Made by a program: the position numbers and the translations under genes. Under the pieces are notes generated by a model that was given only the letters and a program-made list of their open reading frames with translations, was not told where the DNA came from and made no database searches. Shown here in pieces: positions 51,223-59,601 of a stretch of DNA of 64,000 nt (position 1 is its first letter; each line of letters begins with the position of its first letter). This DNA comes from CAWBLP01 sp963721065. Lineage in GTDB: Bacteria > Pseudomonadota > Alphaproteobacteria > Acetobacterales > Acetobacteraceae. The DNA lies in contig CAVRHO010000004.1 in the NCBI GenBank assembly GCA_963721065.1, forward strand, positions 62,001 to 126,000, written 5' to 3'.

Positions 51223-52182
51223 GTGCGTTTGCGGATTCTGTGTCTCGATGGCGGATCACGCGGGCTGCTGGTCTGCGAACTGCTTCAGCGGCTGGAACAG
51301 GCGCGGCCGGGACTGCTGGACAGTATCGATGTCCTGGCCGGCACATCATCCGGCAGTGCCATTGCCGCCGTGCTGGCGACTGCCGACAAGACTTCGGCCG
51401 GGCTGCAGCCGGCCACCACGATGTTCGAAGCCTGGAATCCATTCGAGGGCAGTTCGCCGCTCGATGCGCGCTTCCGCGGTGCGGTCGCCGGGCACAACGC
51501 GTTGCTGACCCATGGGCCGCTGTACCGGCAGCTTGCTCGGCAGGTCGGCGAGACACGGGTGTCCGAGACCCGGCGCAAGATCATCATTCCCACCGTACAG
51601 CTCGACAATCACGCATCGCTGCCGCGTTATCGCCGCTGGACGGTGGAGACCTACCATAATCTTGGAGAGGAAATGGCGGTCCACCATATCCGGCTGCTGG
51701 ACGTGGTGATGCGGTCGTGCGCGGTGCCGGTCCTGTATCCGGTTTTCCAGGGCCACGTGGACGGCGGGGTCTTCGCGAACAATCCGTCACTGGATGCGCT
51801 GGTCACCGCGCAGGACTTTCTCGACGTCCCGCAGGAGCAGATCCTGGTGCTGTCGATCGGGCAAGGGATCTCGACGCACAAGATGGACCTCGCAAGCGGC
51901 GATATCGGCTACGGTCATTGGCTGCTCAACCCGGAGATGCCCGGTGCGCTGATCCGGCTGATGCTGACGGCAAACGAGCAGGCGACCACGTACTATTGCA
52001 GCCGGCTGCTCCGGGACCGGTTCGTGCGCGTGGATCCGATTCTGGGGGCCGAGATCGAGCCGCATGCCGACAAGCCGCTGGAAGCGTTTTGCGCGGAACA
52101 GAAGCAGGCTGCGGCGATGGCGGATCTGTCCGCAACGCTCGAGCACCTGGACGGGATCAACTGGTTTGGGGAGCAGGACTAG
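51223..52182 (+). CDS. Patatin-like phospholipase/acylhydrolase 2
   Basis: This 319-residue patatin-like serine hydrolase has LCLDGGSRGLLVCELL (a nearly complete Gly-rich oxyanion loop with Arg), LAGTSSGSAIAAV with the nucleophile Ser in GTSSG near residue 42, and HVDGGVFANNPSLDAL with the catalytic Asp in DGG. It lacks a signal peptide. The start is a GTG preceded by GAGGGG. It is only distantly similar to the first patatin, but the same tail signature LLxxxR-FxRVxP occurs in both (LLGSRFHRVEP, LLRDRFVRVDP), so they are probably one sub-family. It overlaps the convergent MFS gene by 26 bases. Confidence 0.8.
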   Translation: MRLRILCLDGGSRGLLVCELLQRLEQARPGLLDSIDVLAGTSSGSAIAAVLATADKTSAGLQPATTMFEAWNPFEGSSPLDARFRGAVAGHNALLTHGPLYRQLARQVGETRVSETRRKIIIPTVQLDNHASLPRYRRWTVETYHNLGEEMAVHHIRLLDVVMRSCAVPVLYPVFQGHVDGGVFANNPSLDALVTAQDFLDVPQEQILVLSIGQGISTHKMDLASGDIGYGHWLLNPEMPGALIRLMLTANEQATTYYCSRLLRDRFVRVDPILGAEIEPHADKPLEAFCAEQKQAAAMADLSATLEHLDGINWFGEQD

Positions 52183-53677
52183 CCGACTCCGCCTTGGCAG
52201 ATGCCGCGGGTTGCGGCGGCGGCTTGCGCAGCGGAATGTTCGGGAGGCGCCAGGCGAGACCGATCGTGGTTGCCGCAAGGATCGCCGCAAGGGTGAGTGT
52301 CCAGCTCAGCCCGTCATGCAGGCTATGGGGTGCGGCGGCGAGCGCGGATGCGGCGCCGGCGCGCATCGCGGGGCTGACATGGGAACTGCCGACCACAATG
52401 GCGCCCGCGACCGCGACCGCGAACGCGTTGCCCAACCCGCGAAAGAACGCGGCACAGGCGGTCGCGGCGCCGATCAGTGCGGGATCGATGGCGTTCTGCA
52501 AGGCGACGGTTACGCCCGGCATGACGGCGCCAAGGGTCAGGCCGAGCACGCCGAGCAGGATTGCAAGCACCCAGGTTCCCAGGCCCATCCACACGGCGGT
52601 TGCCAAAGCGGACAAGGCGACGGTCGTGCCGATCGCTCCGGCAAGGACAAAGCCGTGATAGCGGCCAGCACGCGTGATCGCACGGCCGCCGCCGAGAAGA
52701 CCGACCATGAGCCCGGCGACCGTCGGCGTCATCATCAGGCCCGACTGCGTCGGCGTGAGCCCTGCCGCCAACTGCAGGAACAGCGGCACGAAGGTCAGGG
52801 CGCAGGTCACGGCAGTCGAGATCAGGGCGCCAAGGATGGTTGCGATGGAGAAGACCCGGTTGGCAAACAACGGAACAGGGATGATCGGCGCCGGCGACCG
52901 ACGTTCGATGGGAACGATACTCGCCAGCAGCAATGCGCCGGCGAGCGCCAGAAGCAGGATGACGGGCGAGCGCCACGGAAACAGCGTGCCGCCCCAACTC
53001 AGGGCGAGCATTGCCGCACCGGCGCCCAGGATGACGACGGCGGCGCCCAGGATATCGAGCTTCACCTTTTCCGAGCGCGGAAGATCGACCAGGGAGACGA
53101 GTACCAGGATCAGAGCCGCGATCCCGAACGGAATGTTGACGTAGAAGATCCAGCGCCAGGAGAGAGCCTGTGTGAGGAAGCCGCCGGCTGGCGGGCCGAG
53201 CAGGCTGGCAGTGACAAAGACGGCGCCGAACAAGCCCTGGTAACTGGCGCGCCGGTCCGGGGAGACGAGGTCGGACATGGTGATCTGTACGAGCGTTGTC
53301 AGGCCGCCGGCACCCAGGCCCTGAATGGCGCGTCCGATGATCAGCCCGTCCATGTCACCGGCGAAACCGGAAACGACGGATCCGAGCAGGAAGAGTCCGA
53401 TTGCGGTGACGAACAGCGGACGCCGGCCGTAGAGATCGCTCAACCGCCCGTAGAGCGGTGTGCTTGCCGTCGCGGTGAGCAGGAACGCGATCAGCACCCA
53501 GGCCAGATGCTGCACCTGGCCGAACTCTTCAAGGATGTGCGGGAAGGCCGGGCCGACGATGTTGGCATCGAGGGCGGATATCCCCAGCACAAGCATGAGA
53601 CCGGTGAGCGTTACCGGCAGCGAGCGCGATCGTGTCCGCGATGCCTTCCCGGCGGGGGCAACGGCGCCGTCGCTCAT
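52157..53677 (-). CDS. MFS drug exporter, DHA2/EmrB type (14 TM)
   Basis: This proton-driven inner-membrane efflux pump has about 506 residues. Hallmarks: ALDANIVGPAFPHI in helix 1 (the DHA2 motif), GRLSDLYGRRPLFV between helices 2 and 3 (motif A), RAIQGLGAGGL (motif B) and GLFGAVFVTASLLGPPAGG in helix 5 (motif C, antiporter type). Fourteen hydrophobic stretches can be traced. Given its place it is a good candidate for export of, or resistance to, the hybrid product. The start ATG overlaps the stop of the upstream hydrolase gene (ATGA), so the two are co-translated. The C-terminal tail is Pro/Ala-rich. Confidence 0.88.
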   Translation of the reverse strand: MSDGAVAPAGKASRTRSRSLPVTLTGLMLVLGISALDANIVGPAFPHILEEFGQVQHLAWVLIAFLLTATASTPLYGRLSDLYGRRPLFVTAIGLFLLGSVVSGFAGDMDGLIIGRAIQGLGAGGLTTLVQITMSDLVSPDRRASYQGLFGAVFVTASLLGPPAGGFLTQALSWRWIFYVNIPFGIAALILVLVSLVDLPRSEKVKLDILGAAVVILGAGAAMLALSWGGTLFPWRSPVILLLALAGALLLASIVPIERRSPAPIIPVPLFANRVFSIATILGALISTAVTCALTFVPLFLQLAAGLTPTQSGLMMTPTVAGLMVGLLGGGRAITRAGRYHGFVLAGAIGTTVALSALATAVWMGLGTWVLAILLGVLGLTLGAVMPGVTVALQNAIDPALIGAATACAAFFRGLGNAFAVAVAGAIVVGSSHVSPAMRAGAASALAAAPHSLHDGLSWTLTLAAILAATTIGLAWRLPNIPLRKPPPQPAASAKAESASPAPQTS

Positions 53678-54387
53678 TCCGCAAACTGCGACAGCATGTC
53701 GGACAGCGTCTGAGGCGCATCGATCATCGCGTCGTGGCCGCTATCGATCGAGGCGCAGGTGAAGCGCGGATCCGCCGACAGGCGTGCGGCAATATCGCGG
53801 AAGTCGTTCGGCTGAAACCGGGTCGTCGCGATGTAGGCAAGCCGGGGAACCTGGTGCCATTCGCCGCCGAGCCGGACCGTCTCGGTAAAGGTGGCCAGCG
53901 GATGCGGCGTGCAACGGCGATCGACCCATTGCTGGTCCGCCTCGGAACCGAGTGCATATATGGCGGCGGGCGCGGGCGGCAGGACATCGCCGTTCGGGCT
54001 GTGCACGACGCTTTGCAGGATGCGCTCACGCCGATCCGGAGGGTCGGCGCCGAGGATCGACGTTCCATCCACGGCTATGTAACCGTCGAGAAACACCAGT
54101 GTCGCAATGCGGGGCGTGATACGGTCGGCAACCAGCGTGGCGACCGCGCCGCCATAGCTATGGGCGCACAACACGAGATGGTCGAGTTCCTCCGCCTCGA
54201 TGCAACCGATCACGTCGGCGACGTGCGTTGACAGGTCAACGTGCGGTGACAGCAGGTGTTCACGTTCGCCGAGCCCGGTAAGGGTGGGGGCGAAAACCGA
54301 ATGGCCGGCGGCCCGGAGGCAATCTGCCGTTCGGCGCCAACACCATCCGCCGTGCCACGCGCCATGAACCAGAACGAAACAGGCCAT
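53674..54387 (-). CDS. Alpha/beta hydrolase
   Basis: This 237-residue alpha/beta hydrolase belongs to the small esterase group typified by HGAWHGGWCW near the N-terminus. The nucleophile elbow is CAHSYGGAVA, with Ser near residue 76, and the catalytic His is in DSGHDAMIDAP near the C-terminus. I start at the ATG at 54387 because it begins exactly at MACFVLVHGAWHGG and has CGGGGG eight bases upstream; the frame is open back to 54507. Substrate unknown; product trimming or detoxification is possible. It forms a two-gene operon with the MFS exporter and is divergent from the epimerase gene. Confidence 0.82.
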   Translation of the reverse strand: MACFVLVHGAWHGGWCWRRTADCLRAAGHSVFAPTLTGLGEREHLLSPHVDLSTHVADVIGCIEAEELDHLVLCAHSYGGAVATLVADRITPRIATLVFLDGYIAVDGTSILGADPPDRRERILQSVVHSPNGDVLPPAPAAIYALGSEADQQWVDRRCTPHPLATFTETVRLGGEWHQVPRLAYIATTRFQPNDFRDIAARLSADPRFTCASIDSGHDAMIDAPQTLSDMLSQFAE

Positions 54388-54702
54388 TTGCGTTACCCCC
54401 GTCCAAACCGGGCATGCATTCTGCAAGGAAACGTGATAATAAGGTCGGCGCTGGCAAAGAGCCAACCGAATCTGCATACATACGGCCCGTGTATCGGAAG
54501 GATCCAAGCAACTTGACAGTTGACCGCGATGCGCGAGGCGGTGGGTCTATGACGACCGATTGTCGTTGTAGCGGTATGGCAGCTCCATTGGTCCGCGTGC
54601 ACGCTGGCTACCGTTGGCACACAACGCAGCCAGGGACTCCGCAGCCAGGGACTCCGTTGAATGCCGCTTGGGAAGCGGTCCGTTGAGCAAGAGAGCGCGG
54701 CA
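54388..54702. other. Divergent intergenic region between hydrolase and epimerase genes
   Basis: About 315 bases with no gene. It must hold promoters for both directions, but none could be fixed by eye. It contains a 15-bp tandem repeat at 54626-54655, close to the epimerase start. Confidence 0.5.
54626..54655 (+). repeat. 15-bp tandem repeat, two exact copies
   Basis: GCAGCCAGGGACTCC occurs twice without a gap, 47 bases before the epimerase ATG. It could be an operator or simple slippage. Confidence 0.85.
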
Positions 54703-55845
54703 ATGCGCTCCATCCTGATCACCGGCGGTGCCGGTTTCATCGGCATTGAGACCGCGAATGCCCTGGCTGATACAGGACATGACGTGCGGGTGCTGGACTC
54801 GCTCGATCCGCAGGTCCACGCGCCGGGGGCGAAACGGCCGGACCGGCTTTCCCCTGACGTGGAGTTCATCCGGGGTGACGTGCGGGACGCGGATATGCTG
54901 CGGCGCGCGCTGCATCGCATCGACACCGTGTACTGCATGGCGGCGATAACCGGCACGGCTCAATCCGCTTATGAGGGCCGGCGCTATGTCGATGTGAACG
55001 GCTGCGGGATGGCACTGCTGTGGGACACGATTGTCGAGCAGCGGCTTTCGTTGGAGCGTCTGATTCTGGCGTCCTCGCGCGCGGTTTACGGGGAGGGGGC
55101 GTATGATTGCGCCTCGTGCGGCCGTGTCGCGCCACCCAGCCGCAGCGCGGCGCAACTGGATGCAGGGCAATGGGAGCCGGTTTGCCCGCGTTGCAACGGA
55201 CCGTTGCAACCCGTACCGACCGCCGAAACCCATATCGGCCAGGCCGGGTCGGTCTATGCGACGACCAAGCTGCTTCAGGAGCAACTCTGCAGGCACGGCT
55301 CGCAGGTTACCGGCATCCCGACGATCGTCCTGCGCTACTTCAATGTTATCGGCGCGCACCAGTCGATGCACAATCCATATTGCGGCATCACGTCGATCTT
55401 CTGCGCACGCCTGCTCGCGGGGTTGCCCATCCAGCTTTACGAGGATGGCGCCATCGAGCGGGATTTCATCGGCGTGCCCGATGTGGTGCTGGCGAACCGG
55501 CGTGCGCTTGAACTGCCGGCCGCGAGCCACTGCCTCAACATAGGGTCCGGCCGCGCGGTACGGCTCTCCACCATCGCGGACATGCTGTGTGAAATCATGC
55601 ATGTTGCGCCGGCATCCGAGGTGACGGGCTTTTCCCGGCTGGGCGACATCCGCCGCTGCATCGCCGATACCGGCGCGGCCGAACGCGCCATGGGGTTCCG
55701 CGCCAGCGCCGATATCGGGGCTGCGCTGACCGGGATTGCCGAATGGGCGCAGCGGCAGGAACGCAATGACGGGCGGTACCAGGCGATGCTGTCCGAACTG
55801 ACTGCACGATCGGTGTTGCGGCGCCAGGGGAGACCGGCACGATGA
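54703..55845 (+). CDS. NAD-dependent nucleotide-sugar epimerase/dehydratase with CxxC insert
   Basis: This extended SDR-type sugar nucleotide epimerase or dehydratase is about 380 residues. N-terminal ILITGGAGFIGIE is the NAD-binding loop; ASSRAVYGEG has the Ser, and YATTKLLQEQL has the YxxxK pair. A segment with CASC and later CPRC (residues about 136-168) is inserted between them and looks like a zinc ribbon, not usual for the basic family. The ATG at 54703 starts at the Rossmann fold; the frame is open from 54661. Its stop overlaps the glycosyltransferase ATG (ATGA), so the pair probably makes and attaches a modified sugar to the product. Confidence 0.85.
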   Translation: MRSILITGGAGFIGIETANALADTGHDVRVLDSLDPQVHAPGAKRPDRLSPDVEFIRGDVRDADMLRRALHRIDTVYCMAAITGTAQSAYEGRRYVDVNGCGMALLWDTIVEQRLSLERLILASSRAVYGEGAYDCASCGRVAPPSRSAAQLDAGQWEPVCPRCNGPLQPVPTAETHIGQAGSVYATTKLLQEQLCRHGSQVTGIPTIVLRYFNVIGAHQSMHNPYCGITSIFCARLLAGLPIQLYEDGAIERDFIGVPDVVLANRRALELPAASHCLNIGSGRAVRLSTIADMLCEIMHVAPASEVTGFSRLGDIRRCIADTGAAERAMGFRASADIGAALTGIAEWAQRQERNDGRYQAMLSELTARSVLRRQGRPAR

Positions 55846-57069
55846 CATTCCGCATCCTGTTCATCGGTGAGGCGCTGACGCTTTCGCACGTCGTGCGGCC
55901 GCTGGTGCTGGCACGCGCGGCACATGCTGCGGGCTGCCAGGTCGCGTTCGCGTGCGACGACCGCTATGCGGCACTCGTCGGCAAGATTCCCTTCCGTTGG
56001 TTCAGGCTTCAGGCGGCCGTACCCGCGGGAGACGCCAAAGACCGGCTGAAACAGACCATGCCGCTGTTCAGCGTGCCGACCCTGGAGGCGCAAATCCGCG
56101 AGGATCGTCGGCTGTTGCAGTTGTCCAGGCCCGATCTCGTGGTTGGCGATATGCGCCACTCGCTTGCGATCTCCGCCCGGGAGGCGGGCATTCCATTCGC
56201 AACGATCATCAATGCGCATTGGGCACCGGGCATGCACGACCTGCCGCAGCCGGTACACCATGTCATGCGCAAACTGATGACCAATGCGATGTTCGACGAG
56301 ATGTACCGCTCGCTGTTCGCGGTCGGATCGACCGTGTACAATGCCCCGTTGAACCTGGTTCGTCTGCGCCACGGCCTGCCGCCACTGCCGCCCGACATCC
56401 GCCACGCCTTCTTCGACGCCGACCATATTCTGCTGGCCGATGCCCCGCATTTTCCCGCCATGGACCAGCCGCCGGAGAAGGCGATCCATCTGGGGCCCAT
56501 CCTGTGGACGCCGGACATCGCTCTGCCGCCCTGGTGGACCGACGTTCCCGCGACCCAGCCGGCCATCTATGTCAACCTCGGCAGCTCCGGCGAACCTGGT
56601 ATCCTGCCGCAGATCGCCGATGGCCTGACCGCCCTCGGCGCCAATGTCATGATCGCCACGACCGGAACCCAGTCACTTACGCCACGCCCCGGCTTCTACA
56701 TCACGGATTTCCTGCCGGGCGAACTCGGCGCTGGGTCGGTCATCGCTCGCCGTGTTGTCGGGTGGCTCGATGGCGGCGCAGCCGGCGCTGTGTGCCGGCG
56801 TGCCGGTGCTGGCGGTGCCCAGCAATGGCGACCAACTGATCTATGCCCGCCTGATCGCGCGGGAAGGCGCCGGTGAAGTCATCACCGAAGCCGAGATCGA
56901 TCCGCTCACGGTCAGACGGATCGCCCGGCAAATGCTGCGCGAGCCACGCTATGCCGAGAACGCCCGACGGCTGGGCGCCATGCTGCGCGAGCGTAACGCA
57001 GAGCAGAGCTTCAGTGATTTCGTGCACGACATGCAGTTCACCACGGCACTCAGGAGCGGAACGCGATGA
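55842..57069 (+). CDS. UGT/MGT-type glycosyltransferase, frameshifted
   Basis: This GT1-like glycosyltransferase, of the type that decorates polyketides and macrolides, is about 408 residues when repaired. The N-terminal half has ILFIGEALTLSHVVRPLVLA and DLVVGDMRHSLAISAREAG; the donor-binding half has AIYVNLGSSGEPGILPQI. Near 56738 one extra base disrupts the frame; the rest resumes as LSGGSMAAQPALCAGVPVLA then PSNGDQLIYARLIARE, the nucleotide-sugar motif of the family, ending at 57069. It is coupled to the epimerase gene by an ATGA overlap, which supports product glycosylation. Its 3' end overlaps the convergent UbiB-like gene by 20 bases. Most likely one gene with a sequence error. Confidence 0.8.
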
Positions 57070-58744
57070 GCGCAAACAGCGCGATGCCGCCGATGGCGGC
57101 TGCCACGGTCTCGCGTGGAAGCGCGCCGGAGCCAGCGTAAATCGCCACGGAAATCATCGCGCCGGCCGCGATGATGGCGGGCCCGATTGCGCGGCCGCTG
57201 CGCACATCCCGTCGGGCCGGCCGGTCCGCGGATTCCAGGCGGATCCGCACGCGGCCCCGCTCCACCTGGGTCAGCAGCGCTTCCAGGCGTCGCGGCAGCC
57301 CGAGCGCCGTCAGTCCCATGCGTCGCAGGGTGGCGCCATCCACCGTCAGCTCATCGCGCTGAATCCGTTCAGCCAGCGGCAGGAAGCATTCGGTCGGATC
57401 GAAATAAGGGTCGATCCGGGCGACGGTTCCGGCACAAATGCCCATCGCGCGGTAGATGAACAGCAACTCGGCCTTCAGCTTCATCGGCGAATTGTAGAGA
57501 AAGTCGCTGTGTTCGGCGAAGAAGCGACCGTATTCGGGCAATTCGTGGCGATTGACCTGCCCCGCGAAATAGCGCGGCAGGCGCGCGACCATGGCGGCGG
57601 TGACACGTTCAAGCTCATCGAGATCGGTGCCTGGCAGCAGCAGGTCGCCTTCCACGTAGGATTGCACGATGGTGTAGGCATCGGCCGTCGCGATGCCGAT
57701 GGCGTAGGTACGCAGGAAACCGCGCGCGTGCGGCGGCACGCGCACGACCATGCCGAAATCGACGAAGATCAGCTCGAACGGCCGGCCGGCCGGCGTGGCC
57801 ACTGAACCCCCGACGCCAGGCAGCGGCGCCAGAGGACGCACGAACAGGTTGCCGGGATGCGGATCTGCATGCACCAGACCGGCGCGGAACACCTGGTCGA
57901 GGCAGCAGTCCATCAGCCTGCGGGCGACTTCCGTCGGGCTGACACCTTGGGCGAGATATCCCGCGGTATCATCGACACGGAAATAGGCGACGTCCTCCAT
58001 GGTGAGTGTTCGCCGCGCCGAATGCGACCAGTAGAGCTGCGGCGCGCGGACTCCGTCCATGTCCTGGAACGCGGCGGCAAAATCCCGGATATTGCGCGCT
58101 TCCTCGAGGCAATCGAGTTCGAGGCGTGTTACGCGGGCAAATTCCTGGGCGACGACGCGCAGGTCGACCCGCTTCGCGATGCGGGGGAACCGGCGCACCC
58201 AGCCGACCGCACGGGACAGCACGGCAAGATCGGCTTCCACCACGGCACTGATTCCAGGTCGCAGTACTTTCACAACGACCGGTGAACCGTCCTGCAGTCT
58301 GGCGCGGTGTACCTGGGCGAGCGAGGCGGCAGCAAGCGCCTGCGACTCGAAATGCGTGAACAAGGTGGCGAGCGGTCGGCCGAAATCGGCTTCAATCTGC
58401 GCAATCACCAGCACCGCCGGCGCAGGCGGTACGGTGTCGTGGAGTTCCGTAAGGATCCGGGTGACTTCGCCCGGCAGCAGGTCCATGCGTGCGCCGACAT
58501 ACTGGCCCAGCTTGATGAGCACGCCACCAAGGCGGCCCGCTTCGTCAACGTAACGCCTGGCGAGGCCGGTCCAGCGCGGAATCGGGGGCGAGCGGAACTT
58601 GTTCAGGATCGGGCGGTTCAGGATGATATCCCACCAGACGATGTGCAGCACCAGTCCGGCAAAGAGTCGCCGTACTTCGCGGAAGCGCCCATTTTTCCGA
58701 GCGGAGGCGGCTTGCATACGTGAGTTGCCCAAAACGGTCGTCAC
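57050..58744 (-). CDS. UbiB/ABC1 (ADCK-like) atypical kinase
   Basis: This 564-residue member of the UbiB family (PF03109) is of the membrane-linked atypical kinases/ATPases involved in isoprenoid-quinone and lipid metabolism. The KxGQ motif is seen in IKLGQYVGARMDLLP, the Ala-rich loop in ALAAASLAQVH, the catalytic loop in VHADPHPGNLFV and the DFG in FVDFGM. Two hydrophobic helices at the C-terminus (AIGPAIIAAGAMISVAIYAG and TVAAAIGGIALFALIAF) match the family's anchor. The listed start is GTG at 58744; ATG at 58717 is equally possible. A housekeeping ubiB is normally elsewhere, so this is likely an extra paralogue. Its 5' end faces the thioesterase gene. Confidence 0.85.
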   Translation of the reverse strand: MTTVLGNSRMQAASARKNGRFREVRRLFAGLVLHIVWWDIILNRPILNKFRSPPIPRWTGLARRYVDEAGRLGGVLIKLGQYVGARMDLLPGEVTRILTELHDTVPPAPAVLVIAQIEADFGRPLATLFTHFESQALAAASLAQVHRARLQDGSPVVVKVLRPGISAVVEADLAVLSRAVGWVRRFPRIAKRVDLRVVAQEFARVTRLELDCLEEARNIRDFAAAFQDMDGVRAPQLYWSHSARRTLTMEDVAYFRVDDTAGYLAQGVSPTEVARRLMDCCLDQVFRAGLVHADPHPGNLFVRPLAPLPGVGGSVATPAGRPFELIFVDFGMVVRVPPHARGFLRTYAIGIATADAYTIVQSYVEGDLLLPGTDLDELERVTAAMVARLPRYFAGQVNRHELPEYGRFFAEHSDFLYNSPMKLKAELLFIYRAMGICAGTVARIDPYFDPTECFLPLAERIQRDELTVDGATLRRMGLTALGLPRRLEALLTQVERGRVRIRLESADRPARRDVRSGRAIGPAIIAAGAMISVAIYAGSGALPRETVAAAIGGIALFALIAFRS

Positions 58745-58819
58745 CGACGATAGCCTGCAATGGCTTGGCGTTGGAACATGATCGGGCTTACGTTGTCTCA
58801 GCTCGCATCACGGTCGGCA

Positions 58820-59575
58820 ATGATACAGCAAACTGATCGGTTCTGGGTCTGGACGCCGCGCTGTCAGCCAGGGACAGCCACGTTGTTCTGCCTGCCGTTC
58901 GCCGGCGGCAGTGCCGCCTGGTTCCTGCCCTGGCGACGGGCCGCGCAGCGGATCGATGTCGTGCCCGTTCAGCTTCCTGGCCGCGGCAACCGTATTGCCG
59001 AACCGCCATTCCAGAACATGGCCCCGTTGGTAAGCGCATTGGCCGATGCGCTGACGCCCCATGTATCTCATCCCTATGCGCTGTTTGGGCACAGCATGGG
59101 GGCGGCGGTCGCGGCGGCGCTCACGCATGAGCTCAGACGGCGCGATCAGCCGTTGCCGCTGCACCTTTTCGTCTCCGGCCGCCGTGCACCGCATCTTCCC
59201 GCTCGGCGACCGCCGATGCACCGGCTCAGCGACGCCGCGCTGCTGGAGGAACTGCGACGCATGGAAGGCACGCCCGATACCGTGCTGGCGGACCCGGAGC
59301 TGCTCGCCCTCATATTGCCGACGATCCGCGCTGACCTCACCGTGGTGGAAACGGCAGAGCCGGATCACGCAGATCCGTTGCCGGTGCCGATTACCGCCTT
59401 TGGCGGGGAGGAGGACCGGGTCACACGCCAGGAACTGGCGGGGTGGCAAGAGCATACGCGGGATGGATTTTCGTTGCGAACCTACCCGGGGGGACACTTC
59501 TTCCTGCACACCGCTGGCGATGACATGCTGGATATCATGGAAAACCGGCTTTCGTTCCGCCCGCCCGCGGCCTGA
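58820..59575 (+). CDS. Type II thioesterase
   Basis: This free-standing editing thioesterase clears wrongly loaded carrier domains in NRPS and PKS lines. LFCLPFAGGSAAWFLPW near the N-terminus, LFGHSMGAAVAAAL with the nucleophile Ser and YPGGHFFL with the catalytic His are all typical, as are the length (about 250 residues) and the RAPHLPAR segment. I chose the ATG at 58820 (MIQQTDRFWVW), which fits family N-termini; in-frame starts at 58778 and 58760 would add 14-20 residues. It sits between the UbiB-like gene (divergent) and the RND pump (convergent). Its presence supports the assembly line being a real, used pathway. Confidence 0.88.
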   Translation: MIQQTDRFWVWTPRCQPGTATLFCLPFAGGSAAWFLPWRRAAQRIDVVPVQLPGRGNRIAEPPFQNMAPLVSALADALTPHVSHPYALFGHSMGAAVAAALTHELRRRDQPLPLHLFVSGRRAPHLPARRPPMHRLSDAALLEELRRMEGTPDTVLADPELLALILPTIRADLTVVETAEPDHADPLPVPITAFGGEEDRVTRQELAGWQEHTRDGFSLRTYPGGHFFLHTAGDDMLDIMENRLSFRPPAA

Positions 59576-59601
59576 CATGGGTCGCACCGCATGCCACGAA
59601 T

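Noticed and set aside
52064..53713. 549-codon plus-strand frame
   Set aside because: It is the antisense of the MFS exporter, whose 14-helix protein and motifs are clear. The plus-strand product is hydrophilic low-complexity sequence.
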